DNA of 43,875 nucleotides from Chitinophagales bacterium (GCA_016787295.1 JAEUUX010000105.1:1-43875), one strand, 5' to 3'; numbered from the stretch's first letter, positions 15,998 through 26,681 are shown. Translations and numbers: made by a program. The notes: a model not told the origin generated them from the letters alone.

Positions 15998-17974
15998 ATG
16001 AAACCAATACTTTTTGCCTTGGCATTATTGGGAGGCTGCGCCAATTTTGTTGCAGCACAAGACACAGACCCGGTGTTGTTTACTTTTGGCAATGATGCCG
16101 TCCGTAAATCCGAATTTGCTTATGTGTATGAAAAACACAATGCCACCGACACAGCCCAATACACACAAAACTCGGTAGACAACTACCTCACCCTCTATAC
16201 CAATTTTAAATTGCGGGTAAAAGAAGCCGAAAATATGCGCATGGACACCATGTCGGCTATCCAACAACAATTGGAACAATACCGCAAACAATTGGCACAA
16301 AGTTTCCTACAAGACAAAGAAATCACCGAATCTTTGATTAAGGAAGGCTACGAACGTCTCAACAAAGAAGTGCGTGTGCAACATTTATTGATTAGCGTGG
16401 CAGAGGATGCCGCGCCATCTGACACCGCCGCAGCCTACAAAAAAACAATGGAGCTGTATAACCAAATCGTTAAAGACAAAAAAGATTTTACTGCATTAGC
16501 CAAAGAAAAATCCCAAGACCCATCTGCCGCCGAAAATGGTGGCGATTTGGGATATATCACCGCTTTCCAAACCGTTTATCCCTTCGAAACGGCTGCCTAC
16601 ACCACACCCGTTGGCACCCTCTCTAAACCCGTTCGCACCAAATTTGGCTATCACTTAGTCAAAGTTATCGACATTAGACCTGCCAAAGGCAAAGTACAAG
16701 TGGCGCATATCTTAATCAAAAGCAACGAAAAAGATACGCCCGATAAAAAAACCGAAGCAAAAAAACGCATCGAAACTGTCTATAACGAAGCCGTCAAACC
16801 CAATGCCGATTTTACAATGTTGGCACGCCAAAATTCCGAAGACAAAGAAACAGCAATGAAAGGTGGTGAATTGCCTATGTTTAGCACAGGTCGCATGTAC
16901 ACCGAATTTGAAGATGCCTCTTTTGCCCTACAAAAAGTGGGAGACATTAGCAAACCTATCCAAACCAAATTGGGTTGGCACATCATCAAATTGTTGGCTA
17001 AACAACCCATCGCCAGCTACGATGTGATGAAAACAGAAATCAAACGCAAAGTAGAACGCGACAGCCGCTCGCGCGTATCGCCCACTTTGTTCATCAACCG
17101 AATGAAGAAAGATTTCCAATTTGAAGAAAATCGCAGCCTTAAAGACGAATTTGTCAAACAATTGACCGCCGACATCACCACAGGCAAATGGAAAGCCGAA
17201 AAATTGAAAAACGGTGACAAAACTTTGTTCTCTGTGAACATTCCTAAACAAGGTCGCAAAACGTTTACACAACAAGATTTTGCTAATTTTGCTGAACAAA
17301 ACCAAACCCGCGCCAAATCTGCCACACCAGATGCCGTAGGTAACAAATTGTATGACCTAATGGTAGAGGAACAACTCAAAGCCGCCGAAGAAACACAATT
17401 GGAAGACAAACATCCCGAGTTCGCCAAGTTGATGAAAGAATTTCGCGACGGAAATTTGCTCTACGAATTGATGGGACAAAAAGTGTGGAACAAAGCCATG
17501 CAAGACTCCGCAGGACTAAAAACCTACCACGAAGCCCACAAACAAAAATACCTCTGGGGCGAACGCACCGAAGCCACCATCATCACTTGCAAAGCCGAAG
17601 AGGTGAAAGATGTGCAAAAACAAACCAAAAAAATGAATGGCAGCGACATAATGAAATGGGCAGAAAAAACAGTCAGCAAAATGCCAACGTTAAAAACAGA
17701 AACAGGCACGTTTGACCACGAACAAAACCCCATTGTAAGCAAAGTTGAGTGGAAAGAAGGCTATTCCGCACCCCAAAACAATGCCGATGGCACGGTAACT
17801 TTCGTAAAAATCCACAAAGTTATCCCACCAACGCCCAAAAAGTTAGAAGAAGCACGCGGATATGTCATCGCCGACTATCAAAACCAACTTTCCGACGAAT
17901 GGATAGCCGAGTTGCGCCAAAAATATCCTGTAAAAATCAACCAAGATGTATTGAAAACGCTCTATAAAAAATAA
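15998..17974 (+). CDS. periplasmic peptidyl-prolyl isomerase with two parvulin domains (SurA/PpiC type)
   Basis: The 658-residue protein has an N-terminal signal peptide ending near VAAQ (residue 20). A helical chaperone segment comes next, then parvulin domain 1 (about 124-226: VRVQHLLISV, ENGGDLGYI, GYHLVKVIDIRP) and domain 2 (about 231-335: VQVAHILIKS, KGGELPMFSTGRM, LGWHIIKLL). A Lys-rich 320-residue helical region follows. It probably escorts outer-membrane proteins through the periplasm. A TACCTTTG box lies at 15953-15960 and a very strong terminator follows. Confidence 0.9.
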   Translation: MKPILFALALLGGCANFVAAQDTDPVLFTFGNDAVRKSEFAYVYEKHNATDTAQYTQNSVDNYLTLYTNFKLRVKEAENMRMDTMSAIQQQLEQYRKQLAQSFLQDKEITESLIKEGYERLNKEVRVQHLLISVAEDAAPSDTAAAYKKTMELYNQIVKDKKDFTALAKEKSQDPSAAENGGDLGYITAFQTVYPFETAAYTTPVGTLSKPVRTKFGYHLVKVIDIRPAKGKVQVAHILIKSNEKDTPDKKTEAKKRIETVYNEAVKPNADFTMLARQNSEDKETAMKGGELPMFSTGRMYTEFEDASFALQKVGDISKPIQTKLGWHIIKLLAKQPIASYDVMKTEIKRKVERDSRSRVSPTLFINRMKKDFQFEENRSLKDEFVKQLTADITTGKWKAEKLKNGDKTLFSVNIPKQGRKTFTQQDFANFAEQNQTRAKSATPDAVGNKLYDLMVEEQLKAAEETQLEDKHPEFAKLMKEFRDGNLLYELMGQKVWNKAMQDSAGLKTYHEAHKQKYLWGERTEATIITCKAEEVKDVQKQTKKMNGSDIMKWAEKTVSKMPTLKTETGTFDHEQNPIVSKVEWKEGYSAPQNNADGTVTFVKIHKVIPPTPKKLEEARGYVIADYQNQLSDEWIAELRQKYPVKINQDVLKTLYKK

Positions 17975-17994
17975 ACCAACAAGCGTTATAATCC

Positions 17995-18037
17995 CACAAA
18001 CCGCCAATTGGAACAGCATTCCAATTGGCGGTTTGTG
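17995..18037. terminator. perfect 19-bp stem, bidirectional terminator
   Basis: CACAAACCGCCAATTGGAA (17995-18013) is perfectly complementary to 18019-18037, with loop CAGCA. It separates the convergent isomerase gene and the 18056-18658 gene. The T-runs are short, so it could also act as an mRNA 3' stabiliser. Confidence 0.75.
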
Positions 18038-18055
18038 TTACATAAAACGAGAAAA

Positions 18056-18658
18056 CTAACGACTTTTTTCCAAAATCCACTGCAAAGTATTCAGCACAAA
18101 ATAAGGATTTCCGAACGTAAAAGGCACATAATTAGGGTCAATAGACAACACATTATTCGCTAATTTTAACATTGCCCAGCTATAACCCGATGTCGCACAA
18201 CCATAAATAGGCATGAGATGTTGCTTGTTTTGCTCATTGAAAATTTGCGCTGCATAAAGTTCTGCCGCACATTGAGCAATAGCATTATCATCAATGTCAA
18301 TTCTTTTCGTTTCCACCACAAAAAAAGCGGGAGCTTCCAAAATAACGCTATTATTAACCGTTGATAAAATGAAATCGCAAAAACCATTCAGCGAATTTTG
18401 TTTATCGATATTAAACTCATAACCCGAAAAAACAGACAACTTATTCCGACGACTAAACGAATGTAAAATAGGAGCAACAATAAATTCGGAACGAGCTTTT
18501 TCTGTTCCCAAATAAATATTGCCCAAACTACTCAAGTGATTATCCAACCACACATCACGCTCAAAAGTTGCCAACTCTTTGCTCAACCAAATTTCTTTGG
18601 TGATTTGCAAGCCGAGTTTAGTTTTTAAATCTATCAGTTTGAATTGATTATACGCCAT
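18056..18658 (-). CDS. PD-(D/E)XK nuclease-like protein
   Basis: The 200-residue protein has the spacing of a restriction-endonuclease fold. There is an N-terminal helix with RSEFIVAPIL (Glu58), NGFCDFILS with Asp95, then APAFFVVETKRIDI with Glu116 and Lys118, and a helix IAQCAAELYAAQ with a Gln and Tyr as in many nucleases of this class. No target-recognition part is present. It follows the 255-residue helical protein gene with a 57-base gap on the same strand. The ATG at 18658 is chosen because the upstream extension is a hydrophobic artefact. Activity on DNA is inferred from motifs. Confidence 0.6.
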   Translation of the reverse strand: MAYNQFKLIDLKTKLGLQITKEIWLSKELATFERDVWLDNHLSSLGNIYLGTEKARSEFIVAPILHSFSRRNKLSVFSGYEFNIDKQNSLNGFCDFILSTVNNSVILEAPAFFVVETKRIDIDDNAIAQCAAELYAAQIFNEQNKQHLMPIYGCATSGYSWAMLKLANNVLSIDPNYVPFTFGNPYFVLNTLQWILEKSR

Positions 18659-18715
18659 AAAATTACCAACAAAATAGTGTAAAAAATAAAACACATCTAA
18701 AACAAAAAACAAAAA

Positions 18716-19483
18716 CTATTCATCTTCTTCTTCGATAACAACTTCTTCTTCAAAACCGCCCAAAGCCTTGTTTTTTTGCGACGGCATGGTACTAAAACGC
18801 TTAAAAATCTTGGAATAAGAAAAATCGTTTTTCAAAATTTGTTGACTTTTGATAATAGTCTCCGCTGTCTCGCAAAAACTCATTACCTCTTGATAGATAT
18901 TATTCAATGCAACTACCGTATTAGGTGTGATTTCGCGTGCTTCGGCGGTAAAAACCTCCATCGTCACACCCGTTTTGCGCAGCCGCGCCACATAACTCAA
19001 CAAACCATCTATTTGTTGTTGAATCATGCCCAAACTCACCATCTCTGTCTGCAAATCGGCAGTCATTGCACCTTCAAATTGATATAACAATTTGATAAGT
19101 ACATCGACTTCTTTCGATTTGTTTGCCAACTGATAGTAGTCGGACAAACCCAAAGTTTTCAGCACTTCTAATTTGCGCTCTCCTTGAGACTGATAGCAAC
19201 TTTTGGTCTGCATATTAAATTTACTCAACATGCCCAGCACCGTAGCCTGATCAACTTTGACCGCTAGAATGCTATTTTTAAGTTGCAACAAATCAGGGAT
19301 ACCCAAATAGTTGCGAGCAATGCCCACAACGCGTTCTTTCAGGTTAGCAAAAAAAGGACCCGACCACGCAGGACGCTTCACCACCAAAAGGCGTTGATGG
19401 GTAATAAGACTCTCGGTCAAAACCAATAAACTAAGCAACATCTCAAGGTCTTTTCCCTTATAAAGACGGTCTACTACTTGCAT
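18716..19483 (-). CDS. helical protein of unknown function with acidic tail
   Basis: The 255-residue protein begins MQVVDRLYKGKDLEMLLS, is predicted to be nearly all helical, and ends with an acidic stretch (EEEVVIEEEDE). One helix (LTESLITHQRLLVVKRPAW) looks like a binding surface, and the regular hydrophobic spacing suggests helical-bundle packing. I do not recognise the family. It sits upstream of the nuclease-like gene in a likely two-gene operon, and its start is preferred over one 23 codons earlier that would add a membrane-like segment. Confidence 0.6.
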   Translation of the reverse strand: MQVVDRLYKGKDLEMLLSLLVLTESLITHQRLLVVKRPAWSGPFFANLKERVVGIARNYLGIPDLLQLKNSILAVKVDQATVLGMLSKFNMQTKSCYQSQGERKLEVLKTLGLSDYYQLANKSKEVDVLIKLLYQFEGAMTADLQTEMVSLGMIQQQIDGLLSYVARLRKTGVTMEVFTAEAREITPNTVVALNNIYQEVMSFCETAETIIKSQQILKNDFSYSKIFKRFSTMPSQKNKALGGFEEEVVIEEEDE

Positions 19484-19717
19484 AATATACAACAGAATTT
19501 TACAAATGCCAAAAATGAACTTAAAAATTACAGATAGCTTGCGTACAAACACAAAAATAGCTCAAAAAATGACAATTATTGCCAATAATTCACTATTTTT
19601 GCTTTTTGCTGACTTAGGTGCGTAAAGTTACTAACTTTTTCTATTTTTGCACCCAAACTAACGCATTTTTTTTTCGGATAACCACATTTTTTTTGTTTAA
19701 ACTTTTTTTTTAAGCCA

Positions 19718-22700
19718 ATGAACACTTTTATTGACCATATTATCCAACATTCCGTAGGCAAAATCAAACATACAACAGACCTACAAAACCATGTCTATGT
19801 CTTTCCTACCAGAAGAGCAGGAAAATTCTTCGAAAAAGCATTAGCAAAGTATGCAAAACACAAATATATGTTTGTGCCGCAAATTTTTAGCATTTCAGAC
19901 TTCTTTAGGCATGTCTACGAAAACTTTGTAGCTCCTGATTCTATTATAATACCTCCTGCCAAAGCAGTTTTTGAACTATTTTTGTGCTATAAAAATCACG
20001 AACCCGAAGTAAACTTTGATAGTTTTTACACTTGGGGGCAATTGGTGTTGAAAGATTTTGACGAAATAGACAAATACCTTGCCGATACTGACAAATTATT
20101 TGCTTCTATCAAAGACATTAAAACTTTAGACGAAGAATTTGCTGTGCCACAGGAACAATTATCTTTCATCAAAGAGTTTTGGCGAGTCTTGGAGAAAGAA
20201 AATAATACTGACATGGAAAAAGAGTTTATTAGAATTTGGGAGATATTAGGCAATGTTTATCCCGAATTTAAAGAAACACTTATCAAAAAGCAATACGCTT
20301 ATGAAGGTATGGCACAAAAAATAATAGTAGAACAATTGCTCAACGGAACCTTGCAATTACCTTTTGAACATATTGTATGGGCAGGGTTTAGCTCCCTGTC
20401 CACCACCGAAAGACTGTTCATAGAATACATCACACAAGACTCTCAAAACGGTTATGTGTATTGGGACACGGATAGCTACTACATGAACGACGAAAGGCAA
20501 GAAGCAGGCTATTTTTTGCGACAATACTACAAAATGTGGAAAAACCATGACCGACACAATTGGGACGCACAAACGGATTTGACACAAGCACGCAAGCAAA
20601 TACGGGTTGTGGGTGTACCTTTGAAGGTAGGACAAGCCAAATATACAGGACAGGTATTAGAACAGATAGTCGACCACAAAACATTGGATATCGTAGAAAC
20701 AACTATTGTGCTGGGCGACGAAAATTTGCTATTCCCTATCCTATATGCTTTGCCAAGTAATGTCGAAAAGCTAAACATTACTATGGGTTATCCCCTCAAG
20801 AACACTCCTTTGTTCCAACTTTTGGAGCAAATAGTGCAACTTCACAAAATAGCTGTTAAAAACGACCCCAAAGACCCCGATGCACGCCCATTATATTATG
20901 CCAAAACGGTTTTGCATATCCTCAACAACCCTTTTATTAAGTCGTTGGAGAAGGATAAAGTAGAGCAGTCTATTAATTATATTACACGAAACAACAAAAT
21001 TAGGCTTTATCCCGAAAGTGTGTATGCCCGTTTTCTCAAAACAACAGTCACCGACACTCAAAAAGAAGCGTATATTAAGCAAATACAACAACAAAAAGTA
21101 GAAGAACTACCTTTTGAGTTGTATGAGGCATTTATTCACCCTATTTTTGCGGTGCTTTTCAAAGACATTAGCCAACCCAAAATCTATCCTACTCCGTCTG
21201 TGGGCATTATTGAGGTATTTGAAAAGATTTTGCAGTTATTATACCAACATTTTACTGCTGAAATACTACAAAAAATTGATGCCAATATAAAGATAGACGA
21301 AGAAAACTACAATTTTGCAGATGACGAATCCGACGAACAAAACAGTGACACCACAGACCAAGATGGAGACACTGAGACCCAAGTTAGCGAACCAACAATA
21401 GCCGAAGTAAGCCTACCTATCGAAGCGGAACTTATCTATAATATGCTCAAACACCTACACATCATAGAAAGTACCTTGAAAGATTACCGCCAAATTGTCA
21501 CTTTGGATACCTTTTGGAAGTTATTTAAACAGGTACTACAAGAACAACGCCTCGACTTTATTGGAGAGCCTGTGCGCGGTTTGCAATTGATGGGTTTTTT
21601 GGAGACACGCGTCCTCGATTTCAAAAACATTATTCTATTGGCAGTCAACGAAGGGGTTATTCCTGCAAGTAAAAGCAATGCTACTTTTATACCCTTTAAT
21701 CTACGTCGTGCTTTTAATATGCCTACCAATAGTGACCACGATGCTGCTGCTGCATACAATTTCTATCATTTATTACAGCGTTCGCAAAACATTTATTTGC
21801 TATACAACACCGAAATAAATGTAATGGGAGACCAAGAAAAAAGCCGTTTCATTCTGCAAATAGAAAACGAACTCTTGCCACAAAACCCCAACATCAGTTA
21901 TTTAAGCAAAATAGTTATGCCTCCGCTTAAAAACAACCCTAAAGTTGTTACAACAGGCAAAATAGTTATTCCCAAAACCCCCGATATTATAGATATTTTA
22001 AGTCAATATCAAGTATCCGACACCACCGAACCCGACGAAGACACCAATAATAAACGCATTTTTCCAACAGCACTGCTCACCTATATCAATTGTCCCGTCG
22101 AGTTTTACTGGCGATATGTTGCTCAACTAAAAGATGTTGGCAATATAGACGATTTGGTAGAAGACATTGACAATCGCTTGTTTGGCAATATCTTACACCG
22201 AACTATCGAGCTATTATACAAACCGTTTAACCAATATCCTATTACAGCGGCTTTTATACAAAAGTTATTAGACAACCCTAAACTTATCAACCGATGTCTT
22301 AATAAAGCATTTGAAGATAATTTGTTTGAAATACCCAAAGAAGGCAAAAACGCTCTTATAAAAAGGGTACTCAAACGCTTGGTACAAAAGGTATTGGAAA
22401 ACGACATCAATGACGCACCTTTCCAAATTGTTGGTCTTGAAACACACGAATACACCACCGATTTCACTTTGTCTAATGGCACAGTGATAGGACTTAAAGG
22501 TACTATTGACCGAATAGATAGCATAGAAATTCCTGATGTGGGAACATGTTACCGCGTACTCGACTACAAAACAGGAGAGGTAGAAATCATTAAAGCCAAA
22601 AACGTCAGCAAAGATGATTTAGACGCTTATTTTGAAAGGTATTTTAATGACCCAAAATACAAAGCGGGTTTTCAAATTTATCTATATGCCTATCTTTTTT

Positions 22701-22936
22701 GGAAAAATAATGACCAAATACCCCTCGTCAAAGCAGGATTATATACCCTCAAGAAAATTAGTCAAGGTATATTGTTTGTAAAAGATGGTGAAATATTGAC
22801 CAAAGACGATTTTGAGGCTTTTGAAAATCAATTGCGCCGTTTGTTAGACGAACTGTTTGACCCCGAAACACCTTTTATCCAAACAGAACATATCGAAGAA
22901 CGTTACAAATATTCTCCTTTTACAGGTCTATATTAA
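19718..22936 (+). CDS. AddB/RexB-like PD-(D/E)XK nuclease with degenerate helicase body
   Basis: The 1072-residue protein is the Bacteroidota version of an AddB-type repair exonuclease. Residues 1-760 look like a UvrD-type helicase core without the usual Walker A; VYVFPTRRAGKFFEKALA starts it and GLQLMGFLETRVLDFKNIIL is a late helicase-like motif. The C-terminal nuclease domain starts FPTALLTYINCPVEFYWRYV and carries LFGNILHRTIELLY, LKGTIDRIDSIEIP and YRVLDYKTG with the catalytic Asp and Lys. The three C-terminal Cys of the iron-sulfur staple of AddB are not seen. An acidic insert (about 535-560) splits the body. TATTTTTG boxes lie at 19594 and 19642. No addA is adjacent. Confidence 0.85.
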   Translation: MNTFIDHIIQHSVGKIKHTTDLQNHVYVFPTRRAGKFFEKALAKYAKHKYMFVPQIFSISDFFRHVYENFVAPDSIIIPPAKAVFELFLCYKNHEPEVNFDSFYTWGQLVLKDFDEIDKYLADTDKLFASIKDIKTLDEEFAVPQEQLSFIKEFWRVLEKENNTDMEKEFIRIWEILGNVYPEFKETLIKKQYAYEGMAQKIIVEQLLNGTLQLPFEHIVWAGFSSLSTTERLFIEYITQDSQNGYVYWDTDSYYMNDERQEAGYFLRQYYKMWKNHDRHNWDAQTDLTQARKQIRVVGVPLKVGQAKYTGQVLEQIVDHKTLDIVETTIVLGDENLLFPILYALPSNVEKLNITMGYPLKNTPLFQLLEQIVQLHKIAVKNDPKDPDARPLYYAKTVLHILNNPFIKSLEKDKVEQSINYITRNNKIRLYPESVYARFLKTTVTDTQKEAYIKQIQQQKVEELPFELYEAFIHPIFAVLFKDISQPKIYPTPSVGIIEVFEKILQLLYQHFTAEILQKIDANIKIDEENYNFADDESDEQNSDTTDQDGDTETQVSEPTIAEVSLPIEAELIYNMLKHLHIIESTLKDYRQIVTLDTFWKLFKQVLQEQRLDFIGEPVRGLQLMGFLETRVLDFKNIILLAVNEGVIPASKSNATFIPFNLRRAFNMPTNSDHDAAAAYNFYHLLQRSQNIYLLYNTEINVMGDQEKSRFILQIENELLPQNPNISYLSKIVMPPLKNNPKVVTTGKIVIPKTPDIIDILSQYQVSDTTEPDEDTNNKRIFPTALLTYINCPVEFYWRYVAQLKDVGNIDDLVEDIDNRLFGNILHRTIELLYKPFNQYPITAAFIQKLLDNPKLINRCLNKAFEDNLFEIPKEGKNALIKRVLKRLVQKVLENDINDAPFQIVGLETHEYTTDFTLSNGTVIGLKGTIDRIDSIEIPDVGTCYRVLDYKTGEVEIIKAKNVSKDDLDAYFERYFNDPKYKAGFQIYLYAYLFWKNNDQIPLVKAGLYTLKKISQGILFVKDGEILTKDDFEAFENQLRRLLDELFDPETPFIQTEHIEERYKYSPFTGLY

Positions 22937-23690
22937 GCCATTCGTTTCGATTAATAGCATAAATGCCCGAAAAACGGGTTTTTAATTGTTAATTATCAAT
23001 TGTTAATTGTTAATGGAATGCAGTTTTGTCACCTTTTCAGGCTTAATTGTTTGGTTGTATTTGTCAATGACAAAAAAATGTTTCACGGTTTTATGGCATT
23101 GTTTCATTTTTTTTCAAAAAATACAAACAACGCCACCAAATACCATTTTTTAATTGTTAATTATCAATTGTTAATTGTTAATGAAATGCAGTTTTGTCAC
23201 CCTTTTAGGGTTAATTGTTTTGTTGCATTTGTCAATGACAAAAACAATAACACATAAAAAAATAACAACCCCGAAGGGGTGACAAGTTTATAGCAAAACG
23301 GAAACAAAAGATTTCACAAAAACCCCGAAGGGGTGATATGTTATTTGTTATGCGATGTTGACGACAAAAGTAAGTGCAATTTTTTCCAAAAATAACCATT
23401 AACAATTCAAAAAATGGTTGTATTTTGTTTGTGTGTGTGGGAATGTTGCCAATAATGTCACCCTTTCAGGGTTTTATAAAATGTTGTTTTTTGTTTTTGG
23501 CTACAAACTTGTCACCCTTTCAGGGTTAATTGTTTTGTTGCATTTGTCAATGACAAAAAAATGTTTCACGGTTTTATGGCATTGGTTCATTTTTTTTCAA
23601 AAAACACAAACACCACCACAAAACGGTTATAAATAATTCCCAAAATATCACACATATTTTACAAATCATAACACATCGCTAAAAAAAGCC

Positions 23691-23930
23691 ATGTCAACGA
23701 CAGAAAAAGGTGTGTCAACGACAAAAATAGATGTGTCAACAACAGAAAATTGTTTGCAAAAGACAAAAAAAGCCATGTCAACGACAGAAATTGGCGTGTC
23801 AACAACAGAAAAAGGTGTGTCAATGACAGAAAAAACCATGTCAACGACAGAAAAAGGTATGTCAACGACAAAAATTGGCGTGTCAACAACAAAAAGTTGT
23901 TTGCAAAAGACAAAAAAAGCGGGTTTTTAA
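23691..23930 (+). repeat. 21-bp minisatellite, in-frame heptad copy 1
   Basis: Eleven 21-bp units read MSTTEKG VSTTKID VSTTENC LQKTKKA and so on, ending Gly-Phe-TAA, 79 residues. The TAA lies in the start of the following R1 repeat. Translation has not been shown, and the TAnnTTTG promoter motif is missing. Confidence 0.6.
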
Positions 23931-24614
23931 TTGTTAATTATCAATTGTTAATTGTTAATGGAATGCAGTTTTGTCACCCTTTCAGGGTTAATTGTTTTGT
24001 TGTGTTTATTAATGACAAAAATCACAACACATAAAAAAATAACAACCCTGAAAGGGTGACAAGTTTATAGCAAAACGGAAACAAAAGATTTCATAAAAAC
24101 CCCGAAGGGGTGACACATTACTTGTTGCGTTATGTCTATGGCAAAAATAAACGTTTTTTAATTGTTAATTATCAATTGTTAATTGTTAATGGAATGCAGT
24201 TTTGTCACCCTTTTAGGGTTAATTGTTTTGTTGTATTTGTCAATGACAAAAACCACAACACATAAAAAAATAACAACCCTGAAAGGGTGACAAGTTTATA
24301 GCAAAACGGAAACAAAAGATTTTGCAAAAACCCCGAAGGGGTGACACATTGCTTGTTGCGTTATGTCTATGGCAAAAATAAACGTTTTTTAATTGTTAAT
24401 TATCAATTGTTAATTGTTAATGGAATGCAGTTTTGTCACCCTTTTAGGGTTAATCGTTTTGTTGCATTTGTCAATGACAAAAAAATGTTTCACGGTTTTA
24501 TGGCATTGGTTCATTTTTTTTCAAAAAACACAAACACCACCACAAAACGGCTATAAATAATTCCAAAAAAGTCACACATATTTTACAAATCATAACACAT
24601 CGCTAAAAAAAGCC

Positions 24615-24833
24615 ATGTCAACGACAAAAAAAGGTGTGTCAACGACAGAAAATTGTTTGCAAAAGACAAAAAAAGCCATGTCAACGACAGAAATTGGCGT
24701 GTCAACAACAGAAAAAGGTGTGTCAATGACAGAAAAAGGTGTGTCAATGACAAAAAAAGCCATGTCAGCGACAAAAATTGGCGTGTCAACAACAGAAAAT
24801 TGTTTGCAAAAGACAAAAAAAGCGGGTTTTTAA
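24615..24833 (+). repeat. 21-bp minisatellite, in-frame heptad copy 2
   Basis: Ten heptads of the same (M/V)STT(E/K)xx type, ending LQKTKKAGF and stop; 72 residues. It starts after the same ATCGCTAAAAAAAGCC block as copy 1. Confidence 0.6.
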
Positions 24834-25223
24834 TTGTTAATTATCAATTGTTAATTGTTAATGGAATGCAACGTTGTCACCCTTTTAGGGTTAATTGTTT
24901 TGTTGTGTTTATTAATGACAAAAAAACGTTTCACGGTTTTATGGCATTGGTTCATTTTTTTTCAAAAAACATAAACAACATGACCAAACACCATTTTTTA
25001 ATTGTTAATTATCAATTGTTAATTGTTAATGGAATGCAGTTTTTTTACCCTTTTAGGCTTAATTGTTTTGTTGTATTTGTCAATGACAAAAAAATGTTTC
25101 ACGGTTTTATGGCATTGGTTCATTTTTTTTCAAAAAACACAAACACCACCACAAAACGGCTATAAATAATCCCCAAAAGGTTACACATATTTTACAAATC
25201 ATAACACATCGCTAAAAAAAGCT

Positions 25224-25463
25224 ATGTCAACGACAAAAAAAGGTGTGTCAACGACAGAAAATTGTTTGCAAAAGACAAAAAAAGGTGTGTCAACGATAGA
25301 AAAAGGTATGTCAGCGACAAAAATTGGCGTGTCAACAACAGAAAAAGGTGTGTCAATGACAGAAAAAGCCATGTCAACGACAGAAAAAGGTGTGTCAACG
25401 ACAAAAATAGATGTGTCAACAACAGAAAATTGTTTGCAAAAGACCAAAAAAGCGGGTTTTTAA
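25224..25463 (+). repeat. 21-bp minisatellite, in-frame heptad copy 3
   Basis: Eleven heptads (79 residues) with the same start context and the same Gly-Phe-stop junction to R1. The unit order differs from copy 1, implying independent gain and loss of units. Confidence 0.6.
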
Positions 25464-26000
25464 TTGTTAATTATCAATTGTTAATTGTTAATGGAATGCA
25501 ACGTTGTCACCCTTTTAGGGTTAATTGTTTTGTTGTATTTGTCAATGACAAAAACAATAACATAGAAAAAAATAACAACCCTGAAAGGGTGACAAGTTTA
25601 TAGCAAAACGGAAACAAAAGATTTCACAAAAACCCCGAAGGGGTGATATATTATTTGTTATGCGATGTTGACGACAAAAGTAAGTGCAATTTTTTCCAAA
25701 AATAACCATTAACAATTCAAAAAATGGTTGTATTTTGTTTGTGTGTGTGGGAATGTTGCCAATAATGTCACCTTTTCAGGGTTTTATAAAATGTTGTTTT
25801 TTGTTTTTGGCTACAAACTTGTCACCCTTTCAGGGTTAATTATTTTGTTGCATTTGTCAATGACAAAAAAATGTTTCACGGTTTTATGGCATTGTTTCAT
25901 TTTTTTTCAAAAAACACAAACACCACCACCAAACGGCTATAAATAATTCCCAAAATGTCACACATATTTTACAAATCATAACACATCGCTAAAAAAAGCT

Positions 26001-26030
26001 ATGTCAACGACAAAAAAAGCGGGTTTTTAA
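26001..26030 (+). repeat. 21-bp minisatellite, collapsed copy 4
   Basis: A single heptad, MSTTKKA, followed by GF and TAA in the same context. It shows that the array can shrink to one unit and still keep frame and stop. Confidence 0.6.
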
Positions 26031-26649
26031 TTGTTAATTATCAATTGTTAATTGTTAATGGAATGAAGTTTTGTCACCTTTTCAGGGTTAATTGTTTTGT
26101 TGCATTTGTCAATGACAAAAATTACAACCACCATTGTACAATATTGTTTCATTTTTTTTCAAAAAACATAAACAACGCCACCAAATACCATTTTTTAATT
26201 GTTAATTATCAATTGTTAATTGTTAATGGAATGCAACGTTGTCACCCTTTCAGGCTTAATTGTTTTGTTGCATTTGTCAATGACAAAAACCACAACCACC
26301 ATTGTACAATATTGTTTCATTTTTTTTCAAAAAACACAAACAACGCCACCAAACACCATTTTTTAATTGTTAATTATCAATTGTTAATTGTTAATGGAAT
26401 GCAACGTTGTCACCCTTTTAGGGTTAATTGTTTTGTTGCATTTGTCAATGACAAAAATCACAACCACTATTGTACAATATTGTTTCATTTTTTTTCAAAA
26501 AACATAAACAACATGACCAAACACCCATTAACAATTGATAATTAACAATTAACCATTAACAATTAACCATTAACAATTAACAACCGTTTTTATGACAAGC
26601 TCTTTTGTGAAAAAAATGACAAAAAAATTACAAAAAAAATGAAAAAAAA

Positions 26650-26681
26650 TTTGGAAAATAAAATAAATGGCTGTACCTTTG
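26650..26681 (+). promoter_or_regulatory. strong Bacteroidota-type promoter
   Basis: TTTG at 26650-26653 and TACCTTTG at 26674-26681 with a 20-base spacer match the phylum consensus almost exactly. The next ATG is 55 bases downstream at 26737. It would drive the two-repeat protein and, in the absence of a clear terminator, possibly the hairpin array. Confidence 0.8.

Larger units (their letters stand above)
22977..26585. repeat. mosaic of interspersed repeats
   Basis: Four modules recur in different orders. R1: TTAATTGTTAATTATCAATT plus GTTAATTGTTAATGGAATGC and a GTCACCCTTTTAGGGTTAAT palindrome, about 11 direct copies (near 22981, 23150, 23927, 24156, 24386, 24829, 24996, 25459, 26026, 26194, 26362) and one inverted at 26525-26580. 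R2: AACCCTGAAAGGGTGACAAG ... ACCCCGAAGGGGTGA. R3: ATGTTTCACGGTTTTATGGC ... ACACATCGCTAAAAAAAGC. R4: 21-bp minisatellites. Apart from R4 the translations through the area are by-products of repeated DNA. It is not a CRISPR array: repeats are degenerate and intervals are themselves repeats. Confidence 0.85.

Noticed and set aside
22977-26585. CRISPR array
   Set aside because: Repeats are unequal, degenerate and interspersed with other repeated modules; there are no unique spacers of fixed length and no cas genes.
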